A stretch of DNA of 64,000 nt from Geobacter sp. (GTDB lineage Bacteria > Desulfobacterota > Desulfuromonadia > Geobacterales > DSM-12255): positions 620,001 through 684,000 of the forward strand of contig WKKR01000001.1 of NCBI GenBank assembly GCA_009684525.1, written 5' to 3'. Position numbers and translations under genes: made by a program. The notes beneath the pieces are model-generated. The model searched no databases and was not told where the DNA came from. It saw only the letters and a program-made list of their open reading frames with translations. Below, piece after piece: positions 56,350 through 64,000 of the stretch; the first letter of the stretch is position 1; each line of letters begins with the position of its first letter.

Positions 56350-57150
56350 TCACTCTGGAGGCGTATATGTTCGGGCACCATCGCTCGTGGAGGATAAGAC
56401 AACGATATCGACCCGTCTGTTTTTTGCTCTCCCTTCCGGTGAGGTATTTTCCGCTACCGGCTGATATTCGCTGTACCCGGTGGCAGAGATGCTCTTCGGT
56501 TCGACCCCGTGTGACTGGACCAGCTTCTTTACCAGGAATGATGCCCGTGCAGTCGAAAGATCCCAGTTTGAATCGAATGGACCAGACTGGATCGGCACAT
56601 TGTCGGTATGGCCTTCCACCCGGCAACGGTTTGAATATTTATTGATAACAGTTGCGATTGTGTCAATGACATCACCGGAGTTTTTTTTCATCACTGCACT
56701 GCCGGACTCGAAAAAGCCGGCTTCCTTCAAACTCACGACCAGCCCTCTCCGGTTTATTTCTACATTGACTTTGTCTCGTGCTCCAGTCTTGAGCAAATAA
56801 GCATCTATGGAAGCCTTCATCGCCTTGAAATCGTTTTCATTCGCCTCGTGCTTTCCGCTCTTGAAGTCTCCCTGCTGAAGAGCCTTGGATACTGGTCGAC
56901 TGGCGATGTCCGGAATGACACTTATCTTCCCGGAATCGATAATGGCAGGCCTCCTTGTCGAACCACTACTGTTAACCGCGCCAAAAGCTTCCCGAATGGA
57001 TGCCGAGACCTCCTCTGCCTTTTTCTTGTCTGCCTGGGACATTGCATACAAAACAACAAAAACAGCAAAGAGGAGTGTGAGCAAATCTCCGTATGAAACC
57101 AGCCAACGTTCATGGTTTGGTTCTTTTTGAGGTTTCTTTTTCGGCGCCAT
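56350..57150 (-). CDS. motB: flagellar motor protein MotB-like (OmpA family)
   Basis: A 266-residue stator-type protein. The N-terminal MotB_plug segment NHERWLVSYGDLLTLLFAVFVVLYAMSQ has the membrane helix with the conserved Asp (YGDLLT) that conducts protons. After a variable linker comes an OmpA-like peptidoglycan-binding domain (about 120-245; VEGHTDNVPI, NWDLSTARA, NRRVDIVVL). Normally it works with MotA in the flagellar stator, but no motA is adjacent. It lies 36 bases after the TetR gene. No Shine-Dalgarno sequence precedes the ATG; a 16-base element shared with the tetR promoter ends one base before it. Confidence 0.9.
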   Translation of the reverse strand: MAPKKKPQKEPNHERWLVSYGDLLTLLFAVFVVLYAMSQADKKKAEEVSASIREAFGAVNSSGSTRRPAIIDSGKISVIPDIASRPVSKALQQGDFKSGKHEANENDFKAMKASIDAYLLKTGARDKVNVEINRRGLVVSLKEAGFFESGSAVMKKNSGDVIDTIATVINKYSNRCRVEGHTDNVPIQSGPFDSNWDLSTARASFLVKKLVQSHGVEPKSISATGYSEYQPVAENTSPEGRAKNRRVDIVVLSSTSDGARTYTPPE

Positions 57151-57151
57151 A

Positions 57152-57167
57152 ATATGACCGGTCGTCT
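57152..57167. promoter_or_regulatory. TetR-type candidate operator copy before motB
   Basis: Minus strand AGACGACCGGTCATAT, ending one base before the motB start. It differs at one base from the copy at the tetR promoter and has the palindromic core GACCGGTC. Confidence 0.5.
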
Positions 57168-57186
57168 TAATATATGGTTAAAAAAA

Positions 57187-57783
57187 TTAGCGACGAATGA
57201 TTTTCTGCAAAACAAACGAAACGGATCGCTTCAGAGGCTCTGTCGAATCTTCGATCCTTACCCGGAAAAGGGCACCATGCCAGGCATCCCAGAACAGCAT
57301 CACCAGATCGTCACAGGGAACATCGATCCTCGCTATGCCCAACTCTTGCGCTCTCTTGATATGTGTGGCCAGATTCTCCAGCCAATGGCTGTAAAATGTG
57401 GCTATGGTAGCTTTGCATGGTGCACTGTGCTCGCTCAACTCAACAACGAGATTGCCTACGATGCTGCAATGAAAAACAGTACACTCCTCATGTTCCGTTA
57501 TCATCTTCTCGAAACAGGTATTGAGAGCATCGATGGGATCGGGTATCCCACGGTCGAAACACCGCTCCAATGTTTCCCAGAATGCCTGAGAATGACGGCG
57601 AATTATCTCAATCCCGAAATCTTCCTTACTTTTGAAATAGTTATAAAATGAGCCCTTCGGCACTCCAGCGCTCTCGACAATCTCCTTGATGCCGGTTCCG
57701 TGATAGCCGCGATTGGCGAACGTCTTCAGACCGATCTCCAAAAGACGTGTCCGTGTCTCATCGCTTTTTCTTATCCGAGCCAT
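57187..57783 (-). CDS. TetR-family transcriptional regulator
   Basis: A 198-residue repressor. The N-terminal helix-turn-helix (about 8-55) contains TRTRLLEIGLKTFANRGYHGTGIKEIVESAGVPKGSFYNYF-type TetR features; the C-terminal half is a helical ligand domain (TetR_C, with FHCSIVGNLVVELS). The ligand is unknown. The start is ATG 57783; no Shine-Dalgarno site is present and a sigma-70 promoter ends six bases upstream, so the message is probably leaderless. It precedes motB on the same strand and may control it. Confidence 0.92.
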   Translation of the reverse strand: MARIRKSDETRTRLLEIGLKTFANRGYHGTGIKEIVESAGVPKGSFYNYFKSKEDFGIEIIRRHSQAFWETLERCFDRGIPDPIDALNTCFEKMITEHEECTVFHCSIVGNLVVELSEHSAPCKATIATFYSHWLENLATHIKRAQELGIARIDVPCDDLVMLFWDAWHGALFRVRIEDSTEPLKRSVSFVLQKIIRR

Positions 57784-57789
57784 TATGGC

Positions 57790-57818
57790 AATATATGACC
57801 GTTCGTCTATTAATGCAA
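57790..57818 (-). promoter_or_regulatory. sigma-70 promoter giving a leaderless tetR message
   Basis: Minus strand TTGCAT (57818-57813), a 17-base spacer and TATATT (57795-57790). The spacer carries AGACGAACGGTCATAT (57793-57808), the probable autoregulatory operator. The expected start point coincides with the A of the ATG at 57783. Confidence 0.6.
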
Positions 57819-57830
57819 GTGCATTCTCGG

Positions 57831-59894
57831 TCAGGGGCTTATCTTGGACAACCGGCACATGAAGCTCCGGCTGGTAGAGGTGCCGGTGACCCGGCTGCGC
57901 TTGTCGTCCTCGGTCAGGGCGTTGAGGCTGGCACGCGGATCGTGGTCGCCCCAGCCCCAGCCCAGACGGGCCATACCGGGGCTCACCACCGTGGAGAGGC
58001 GCACCGTCATTTCCACTGCCCCCTTGGGAGTTTCGATCCCGATCCGCTCCCCCTCGACAAATCCCTGCCGGGCGGCATCGGCGGGGTGGATGTCGACCAT
58101 GCACTGGGCACCCTCCTTCAGGAGCGCAGGAATGGTGCGAAACTGTGAATTGGTGAAGCGGATATCACGGCTGCCGCTGATCCCCAGGACCGGGTACTCT
58201 CCGCTCTGGTCGGCAAAACTGATCGGGTCGTCACCGAAACCGCTCTCGAACGGGACTCCTGACAAACCGGCCTGTGCAAGCCGGCCGGAGAAGAACTCGA
58301 CCTTGCCGGAAGGGGTCCGGAAAGGGGTATCCCGGTATTTTTCGTAGCGCGTCTCCTCGATCCGCAAACCGGTCTTGCCGCTCTTGCGCAGCTCCGCAAC
58401 CGTGACCCCGGCGGGCTCCAGCTGATGATCGATCGCCTCCTCCGCCGTCTCCCAGGGGAATTCGGCTGCAAATCCGAGCCTTCTGCCCAACTCGAAGACG
58501 ATCTTCCAGTCAGGCCAGGAATCGCCCACCGTTGGGATCACCGCGTTCTGGAGAATGATCGGATTGTTGCGGATGGAGGCACGGTTGAGCTGGGTCTTCT
58601 CGAAGCAACTGGCCGCCGGCAGGATGACATCGGCCAGCCTGGCGGTTTCGGTCATGAACATGTCGATCACCACCAGGCTCTCCAGTTTGTCGAAGGCAGC
58701 CCTGGTGCGGCGGGAATCGGCCATGGTGACGAGGGGGTTACCGGACTGGACCACCACCATCTTCAGCGGATAGGGAGACTCATCCAGAATGGCGTCGACC
58801 ACGCACCCCTGCACCTGGTTGCCCCAGGTTTCGGAAAAAGTGTTGAACAGGGGATACTGATGGGTAATGGGAGGGATAGTGTCGTCCAGCCTCTCCCTCA
58901 ACTGGATGTTGCGGACCGGGATCGGCTGGGGGAGCACGTCGCCCCCCGGCTTGTCGAGATTCCCGGTCATGGCGCGCAGCATGGCAATAGCCCTGGTAGT
59001 GTCGAAGACCTCCCGGTGCATGTCCAGACCGTTGCCGTCGATGATGGCGGCCGGCCTGGTGGTGGCGTAAAGGTGGGCCACCTGCCTGATCTGCCCGGTG
59101 CTCAGCCAGAGGCTCTCGGCCACCCTGTCTGCCGGGAAGCGGGCTGCCGCCTTTTTCAGGGCATCAAAGCCGATGGTGTACTGGGAAACAAACTCGGCAT
59201 CGTAGAGGTTTGCCTCGATGATCTCGTTGATCATGGCCATGGCTAACAGGCCGTCATGCCCCGGTTTGATCCGCATCCAGATGTCGGCCTTGCGCGCCAG
59301 TGGCGTCTCGACAGGATCGATGACGATCAGCGTGGCGCCATGCTCTCTGGCCCAGTGGATCCCCTCGGCCGCACCCAGGGCGGTATCGCCGTCGTTCTTC
59401 CCCCAGACGATGATGCACCTGGCGTTTTTGGCCTCGGGATAGGCCATGGACCCGTAGGTGTAAGAGTGGGCGAAATCGCGGGCAACGAAACAGATGGAGC
59501 CGTTGCCAATGGTGTTGGGACTGCCGAAGACGTTCATCAGCCGATTGGGATAATCCCAGGGCGCGCCCCAGTCGGCTGCCATCCCCCGCAACCAGGCAAC
59601 GGACTGGGGTCCTGATTCCTGCCGGTGACGGTGGAACCGGGCAGCAACCAGATCGAGTGCCTCATCCCAGCCCGCTTCGCGGAATCCCGAACCATCCTCG
59701 CGCTTAATCAGCGGCACGGTCAGCCGCTTGGGAGAATAGACGATCTCCGGGGCAGCGGCCAGTTTGGCGCAGGTCAGTCGCTTGTCCGGATCGAGAAAGG
59801 ATTTGCGCCGGGCTCCGACCAGGCGGTTATCCTCCACCTCGGCTTCGATGGGGCAGCAGGACGAACAGAGTCGGCAAACGGTATCGACGATCAT
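57831..59894 (-). CDS. molybdopterin-dependent oxidoreductase (MopB family)
   Basis: A 687-residue molybdenum or tungsten enzyme of the DMSO-reductase superfamily. N-terminal [4Fe-4S] ligands lie in CRLCSSCCPIE and, after about 28 residues, LTCAK. The molybdopterin-binding body follows (ICFVARDFAHSYTYGS, VVQSGNPLVTMADSRR, VVIDMFMTETARLADVILP), and the C-terminal cofactor domain (SRDIRFTNSQF, VDIHPADAARQGFVEG, GWGWGDHDPRASLN). No Tat signal is seen, so it is probably cytoplasmic. The substrate is unknown. The methyltransferase gene ends 12 bases upstream, so they share an operon. GGGAGAG precedes the ATG. Confidence 0.92.
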   Translation of the reverse strand: MIVDTVCRLCSSCCPIEAEVEDNRLVGARRKSFLDPDKRLTCAKLAAAPEIVYSPKRLTVPLIKREDGSGFREAGWDEALDLVAARFHRHRQESGPQSVAWLRGMAADWGAPWDYPNRLMNVFGSPNTIGNGSICFVARDFAHSYTYGSMAYPEAKNARCIIVWGKNDGDTALGAAEGIHWAREHGATLIVIDPVETPLARKADIWMRIKPGHDGLLAMAMINEIIEANLYDAEFVSQYTIGFDALKKAAARFPADRVAESLWLSTGQIRQVAHLYATTRPAAIIDGNGLDMHREVFDTTRAIAMLRAMTGNLDKPGGDVLPQPIPVRNIQLRERLDDTIPPITHQYPLFNTFSETWGNQVQGCVVDAILDESPYPLKMVVVQSGNPLVTMADSRRTRAAFDKLESLVVIDMFMTETARLADVILPAASCFEKTQLNRASIRNNPIILQNAVIPTVGDSWPDWKIVFELGRRLGFAAEFPWETAEEAIDHQLEPAGVTVAELRKSGKTGLRIEETRYEKYRDTPFRTPSGKVEFFSGRLAQAGLSGVPFESGFGDDPISFADQSGEYPVLGISGSRDIRFTNSQFRTIPALLKEGAQCMVDIHPADAARQGFVEGERIGIETPKGAVEMTVRLSTVVSPGMARLGWGWGDHDPRASLNALTEDDKRSRVTGTSTSRSFMCRLSKISP

Positions 59895-59906
59895 CGTTTT
59901 CTCTCC

Positions 59907-60845
59907 CTAGCGGCTGGCATGGACGAAACAGCTGCGAATCAGCTCAAAATGGTTGCTATGGGTACGGATCTTCCACCAGACACTACCGGGCTCGTCCACC
60001 TGCCAGACCGGCGCCAGCTCTCCCTTATCGTCGGCCAGGAGTGCCACCACATTTGCCAGCCCCTTGCCAGCGAATGAGCCATCGCTTTTGCCGCCGAGCC
60101 ACTCCTCCATTGGAGCCGCCTCAATAGACCAGGAAAAGGGATCGGAGAGCAAAAACTGAGCCTTGGTATCGCGGGCTACCCGGTTCATCTCCCGCAGATG
60201 CCGGATCGGCGAAGGTACCTTGTCCACGAGATTCAGGGAGGAAAAGAGGCCAATGGATTTGCGCCGGAACGGCAGAGCCAGTGCATTGGCCACGAGAAAC
60301 TCCACCCGGTCGCTACGCCACTTGTCCGGGAGACGGATGGTGACCTCGCGACGCAGCACCCCCTCGTCCTTGAGCGATACCGTCATGCAACGCTCCCGCA
60401 TCAGGCACCGGGCCGCCCGGATAAAGGCATGCGAAGTATCGATGCCAACGGCAAAATCGCAACACGTGCTCATCTCGAAGGAAAAGCGCCCCACAGCCCC
60501 GCCGGCATCCAGGGCGACGCCGGCCTGGGGTTGCATCAACCCGGCCCAGGTGCCGTACGCCTGCGATGCATGCTCATCCGCGATAAGATCCCCGAAATGG
60601 CTCCAGAGATAGGAAGAAACCACCTCGTCGGTCTCGTACTTATTGGTGGTCCGCTGGCTGTCGGTGGCATGGGGGTCGAGCATGGCCACCCCTTCGTCGA
60701 TAGAAAACCGGGCTCCACACTGTGGGCAAATGAGGGTAGCGGATTCGATATCTCCGTCATGTTCCCGGCCGATGTCGGCAATGAACGGGTATTCGCCCGG
60801 CAGGCAACAGGGGCAGATGAGCAGATCAAGAAGGCGCTTTTTCAT
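59907..60845 (-). CDS. SAM-dependent methyltransferase with Trm112-like zinc domain
   Basis: A 312-residue cytoplasmic protein. The N-terminal 50 residues look like a Trm112-type zinc ribbon (LICPCCLPGEY and ICPQCGARFSI, four cysteines). A class I SAM-methyltransferase domain follows: motif I VALDAGGAVGRFSFEMS, acidic loop in GIDTSHAFI, and later FSSLNLVDKVPSPIRHLREM. Such Trm112-fused enzymes methylate small molecules, lipids or RNA; the target is unknown. First gene of an operon with the molybdopterin oxidoreductase. Seven G bases lie 5 bases before the ATG. Confidence 0.88.
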   Translation of the reverse strand: MKKRLLDLLICPCCLPGEYPFIADIGREHDGDIESATLICPQCGARFSIDEGVAMLDPHATDSQRTTNKYETDEVVSSYLWSHFGDLIADEHASQAYGTWAGLMQPQAGVALDAGGAVGRFSFEMSTCCDFAVGIDTSHAFIRAARCLMRERCMTVSLKDEGVLRREVTIRLPDKWRSDRVEFLVANALALPFRRKSIGLFSSLNLVDKVPSPIRHLREMNRVARDTKAQFLLSDPFSWSIEAAPMEEWLGGKSDGSFAGKGLANVVALLADDKGELAPVWQVDEPGSVWWKIRTHSNHFELIRSCFVHASR

Positions 60846-60865
60846 GAATCCCCCCGGAATTAGAT

Positions 60866-60894
60866 TCTATGGCGCATGCAATTCGGGCCATAGA
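60866..60894. repeat. inverted repeat upstream of the methyltransferase
   Basis: TCTATGGC (60866-60873) pairs with GCCATAGA (60887-60894), with a GCATGC palindrome in the loop. It lies 21 bases before the start of the methyltransferase, so it could be an operator or a leader hairpin. Confidence 0.4.
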
Positions 60895-61164
60895 AAAAGA
60901 TTAGAGCTGGTTTGCCCCTACGTCAAATCGCATTGCATCCAACTGTCCCGGAACACCGTACACGCAGGACCCAAATTGTGAGCAGTTACAGTCCACCGAA
61001 ACATGTGATGTCTAGCAAATTCGGTGATATCGCGCGTCCTTCTGCCAAATCTCCAATGTTCTGTAACGAACTGATTATTTTATTAATATGTACTTATTTA
61101 ATTATCCATATAAATGTTTTACATTTCGACCACATTCAGGTTAGGCGGCAGAATGCAAACTGTA

Positions 61165-61179
61165 TGGCACAACTATTGC
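61165..61179 (+). promoter_or_regulatory. sigma-54 promoter of the sensor kinase operon
   Basis: TGGCAC (61165-61170), five bases, TTGC (61176-61179): an exact sigma-54 -24/-12 element, 33 bases before the kinase start. The AT-rich bases 61020-61140 upstream could hold an activator site; none was identified. Confidence 0.8.
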
Positions 61180-61211
61180 GTTAAAGGGTGAGATTCTATT
61201 AACGACAAAAT

Positions 61212-63575
61212 ATGGCGATTTTTCTCATGACAATTCAGCGTAATCGACACACCCCATACGCAAACCCTGCCAAGCCGGGCAAACATGCAATCATTGTTCT
61301 CCTGGCCCTCTTTTTTTCCCTTCTTCTGATCGGAAACGCCCTCTCTGAGGACCAGAAATCCCAGCCAGGTATTTACCACATTCTTGTCCTACATTCCTAT
61401 CATCCCGGCTTCCCGTGCACCGACACGATTACGGAGGGGATTCAGTCAGTTTTCAGAGGCCATCTCCCCGATACCCACATCGATATCGAATACATTGACA
61501 GCAAGCGGCATCAGGACCCGATCTTCCTTTCCAAAATTGTAGAAAGCATGCTGCATTACAAGCTGAAAAGCCGCACCTACGACATCGTCATCGTTTCAGG
61601 CAATGAAGCGCTTTCTTTTGCTCTTGGACATCGATCCACCATTTTGAAAGGCATTCCGGTCATCTATTGTGCGGCCAACGCAAACCTGGAAAAGGCAACC
61701 TCCATGTCGGGAGTCTATGGAATTCGCTCAATGCCCGACATGGCAGGAGTTTTGCGACAGATAAAGAAGTTTCATCCCAATAATCGTAATGTTGTCGTTA
61801 TCGGCGATACGACAGATTCCTATGACAATCAGAACTATTTACGTTTCATTGAAGTAGCCAAAACGTTTGCCGGAGAGATGAATTTTGATTACTGGAACAA
61901 TCTTTCAAGCGAAACGGTCAAGCAGCGGCTTACTGAAATTCCAAAAGATTCAGTCCTGGTAATTAACGGCTATCTTAACGACAACGCCGGCAATCTCCTT
62001 TCATTCAACGAGCAGAACGCTCTCTTTCGTAATATAAGCCGTATTCCCATGTACAGTTTCTGGGATGTTTACCTGGGGGAAGGGATTGTGGGGGGGCCGC
62101 TGACATCTCCCCGTGAACAGGGAAAGGCAGCGGCGCTTATGGCACTCTCCATTCTCAAAGGAGATAAAATACCACAGGTACCGACACTGCTGAAATCTAA
62201 CCTCATGTTCGATTACAATCAGCTACAACGTTTTGGCATCTCCCAGGCAAGCATCCCTGGCGGGAGCAGGATCATCAATCTCCCCCCCAATAACTTTCAG
62301 ATCAGCAAAGGACAGTTCTGGATTGCCATTTCTTTGCTTGTCTCCTCGATAACGATTTCGTTGGTTCTTATCAGGAATATAATGAACCGCAGGATCGCAG
62401 AAGCCATGCTTCGGGAGAGCGAACGGAATTTCCGGGACCTGTCTCAGCAGTTCGGTATCATTCTGGACGGGATTTCCGACGGGTTGTCGCTTATATCCCC
62501 TGACATGAAGGTCATCTGGTCGAACAAGAGCACCGAGACATTTTTCAACGGTACGCTGGGTACGACTCCAGGAGACAACTGCTGCAAACTCCTCTACAAC
62601 CGGTCATCAGTGTGCGAGGAATGCCCTGCAATAAAGTCATTCGCTACCGGCGAACGAGTCGAATCCATCATTACAACGCCGGACGGAAGGACGCTGGAAG
62701 TAAAGGCATTCCCGGTTGTTGACGGAGCGGGCATGGTAACTCATGTGATCATGCTTGCCAGTGACATAACGGAAAAGAATCAGCTCCTGGAAGACTCGAT
62801 ACGTACGGGCAAACTGGCTTCAATTGGTGAACTGGCAGCAGGGGTGGCACACGAGATCAACAATCCAAACGCGGTAATCATGTTGAACTCTGAAATCCTC
62901 AAGAAGGTATCAACCAGTCTGACTCCCATTCTCAGTCAGCACTTCGAGGTCAACGGCGACTTCATGCTGGGGGGCTTGCATTATAACGAGATCAAGCATG
63001 ACCTGCCGTATCTTTTTGGCGAAATTGTCGACAGTGCGGTGAGGATAAAAAGGATTGTCGATGATCTGAGGAACTTTGCGCGGGAAGATGAACCGGACAC
63101 GGAAGAGATAATTAACATCAATGATGCGATATGCACTTCATCCCGCCTTGTCGGTAATGCGATCAAGAATGCAACCGATCGCTTTGAGCTTGAACTCTGC
63201 AATGAGATGCCATTGATTCGAGGAAGTTTGCAACGGATCGAGCAGGTGTTGGTGAATCTGATTCTGAACGCCTGTCAGGCCTTGCCATCTAAAGATCGGG
63301 GGATCCGGATATCGACAGTCTATGACCCGGGCGCCGGGGAGTGTGTCGTCACCGTGGCGGATGAAGGCATTGGGATTCCTCCCGAAATCCTTCCCAAGAT
63401 AACGGATCCGTTCTTTACCACCAAGCGCACCCAGGGTGGAACAGGGCTTGGCCTTTCCATCTCGATGAGAATCATCCGAGATTTCAAGGGGGATCTGTTG
63501 TTCAATTCAAGATTTGGAGAGGGGACGACCGTCACGATCAACATCCCCGTTTTCAAGGAGGCAATAGCAGCATGA
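61212..63575 (+). CDS. sensor histidine kinase with periplasmic binding-protein-like sensor
   Basis: A 787-residue membrane kinase. Order: signal-anchor (about 27-44); periplasmic domain to about 365 resembling ABC substrate-binding proteins of the DUF534 type (YHILVLHSYHPGFPCTD, DIVIVSGNEALSFA, VINGYLND); TM2 (about 369-390); a PAS domain (about 405-525) with CCKLLYNRSSVCEECPA, a Cys-rich end found in many Geobacter PAS domains; then the kinase core with phosphorylated His547 (GVAHEINNP), N-box VNLILNACQAL, G1 DEGIGIPPEI and G2 GGTGLGLSI. Signal unknown. The start at 61212 is taken; ATG 61227 is equally possible. It overlaps the response regulator gene (ATGA). Confidence 0.93.
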   Translation: MAIFLMTIQRNRHTPYANPAKPGKHAIIVLLALFFSLLLIGNALSEDQKSQPGIYHILVLHSYHPGFPCTDTITEGIQSVFRGHLPDTHIDIEYIDSKRHQDPIFLSKIVESMLHYKLKSRTYDIVIVSGNEALSFALGHRSTILKGIPVIYCAANANLEKATSMSGVYGIRSMPDMAGVLRQIKKFHPNNRNVVVIGDTTDSYDNQNYLRFIEVAKTFAGEMNFDYWNNLSSETVKQRLTEIPKDSVLVINGYLNDNAGNLLSFNEQNALFRNISRIPMYSFWDVYLGEGIVGGPLTSPREQGKAAALMALSILKGDKIPQVPTLLKSNLMFDYNQLQRFGISQASIPGGSRIINLPPNNFQISKGQFWIAISLLVSSITISLVLIRNIMNRRIAEAMLRESERNFRDLSQQFGIILDGISDGLSLISPDMKVIWSNKSTETFFNGTLGTTPGDNCCKLLYNRSSVCEECPAIKSFATGERVESIITTPDGRTLEVKAFPVVDGAGMVTHVIMLASDITEKNQLLEDSIRTGKLASIGELAAGVAHEINNPNAVIMLNSEILKKVSTSLTPILSQHFEVNGDFMLGGLHYNEIKHDLPYLFGEIVDSAVRIKRIVDDLRNFAREDEPDTEEIININDAICTSSRLVGNAIKNATDRFELELCNEMPLIRGSLQRIEQVLVNLILNACQALPSKDRGIRISTVYDPGAGECVVTVADEGIGIPPEILPKITDPFFTTKRTQGGTGLGLSISMRIIRDFKGDLLFNSRFGEGTTVTINIPVFKEAIAA

Positions 63576-64000
63576 ATCAGGAACTCTATCCCCAGATGCC
63601 CATTCTGCTCGTTGACGACGAAGAGGCGTGGCTCAGGAGCCTATCGGTCTTTCTCAGGGAATCGACCGGAATGAATAATTTCATCAAATGCGCTGATAGC
63701 CGGCAAGTCATGAATATTCTTGACAATAATGACATCTGCCTGGTTCTGCTTGACCTGACCATGCCATTCTTTTCAGGACAGGATATCCTCAGGATGATTG
63801 TGAGCAGGCACCCTTCAGTGCCGGTGATCATTCTCAGCGGTCTCAATCAGGTTGAGACTGCCGTGGAGTGCCTGCACCTTGGTGCACTGGACTACCATGT
63901 CAAAACGAGTGAAAAGGAGCGGTTGATAGCCGGAATCCAGAGGGCAATCTCCATCCAGCAACTAAGGAGTGAGAATTGTAGCCTGAAGAAAGGTATCTTG
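63572..64000 (+). CDS. response regulator, 3' end outside window
   Basis: The first 143 residues of a regulator that continues past the window edge. The receiver domain is complete: acidic pocket D15/D16, phosphorylation site D61 in LVLLDLTMPFFSG, Thr/Ser in IILSG, and Lys in DYHVKTSE. Residues from 125 on begin a linker (QQLRSENCSLKKGIL). The upstream sigma-54 promoter and the family pattern suggest an NtrC-type output domain, but this cannot be seen. Its ATG overlaps the kinase stop, so it is the cognate partner. Confidence 0.9.
   Translation, partial: MNQELYPQMPILLVDDEEAWLRSLSVFLRESTGMNNFIKCADSRQVMNILDNNDICLVLLDLTMPFFSGQDILRMIVSRHPSVPVIILSGLNQVETAVECLHLGALDYHVKTSEKERLIAGIQRAISIQQLRSENCSLKKGIL

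Overview
The window looks like chromosome of a Geobacter-type bacterium (Desulfuromonadales, Geobacteraceae). Evidence seen directly: a 17-heme secreted cytochrome with mixed CXXCH and CX4CH motifs, a Rieske/cytochrome b/five-heme c quinol oxidase operon, many two-component regulators including sigma-54 types, a REC-GAF-GGDEF protein carrying the cGAMP-synthase (Hypr) serine, and the order acnB-hisS-GGDEF regulator-comEC, which from memory matches Geobacter sulfurreducens. No tRNA, rRNA, CRISPR array, insertion sequence or prophage gene was recognised.

Layout. 1-7.4 kb: end of a short-chain dehydrogenase gene, the 17-heme cytochrome with a structured leader, a chemotaxis receptor, a secreted zinc phospholipase C-like protein and a stand-alone Cache protein. 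7.6-20 kb, minus strand: acnB, hisS, the Hypr GGDEF regulator, comEC with a coupled secreted protein, a sigma-54 response regulator, a small acidic Cys protein and fbp. 20.1-24.7 kb, plus strand: Rieske, cytochrome b and five-heme cytochrome c, then mtfA and an S41 protease. 24.7-27.6 kb: a probable small RNA or attenuated leader, then an ExeA/GspB pair. 27.6-32.8 kb: azlCD, putA and a divergent FadR-type regulator. 32.8-41.9 kb, minus strand: two DMT transporters, a YbaK-type deacylase, livHMGF, a livK-type binding lipoprotein, a small coiled-coil protein and a porin. 42.3-51 kb, minus strand: a second outer-membrane barrel, then a heavy-metal RND efflux operon with accessory proteins. 51-55.2 kb: a polar amino-acid ABC importer, a DMT exporter and a secreted repeat protein. 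55.3-64 kb: a MshEN-REC regulator, MotB next to TetR, a molybdopterin oxidoreductase with a methyltransferase, and a sigma-54-promoted sensor kinase whose partner regulator runs off the window.

How the genes work together. A common theme is amino-acid use: putA for proline, livHMGF/livK, azlCD and the polar amino-acid ABC importer lie close together. Three intergenic regions carry a near-identical TGGTnnnACCA palindrome next to the promoters of putA/fadR, the liv genes and the polar amino-acid importer, so one FadR-family regulator may link them. A second theme is respiration of extracellular acceptors: cytochromes, a bc-type complex, porins and the cGAMP synthase. Start codons were chosen by Shine-Dalgarno position and family N-termini, so several differ from the longest open frame (for example TTG for hisS).
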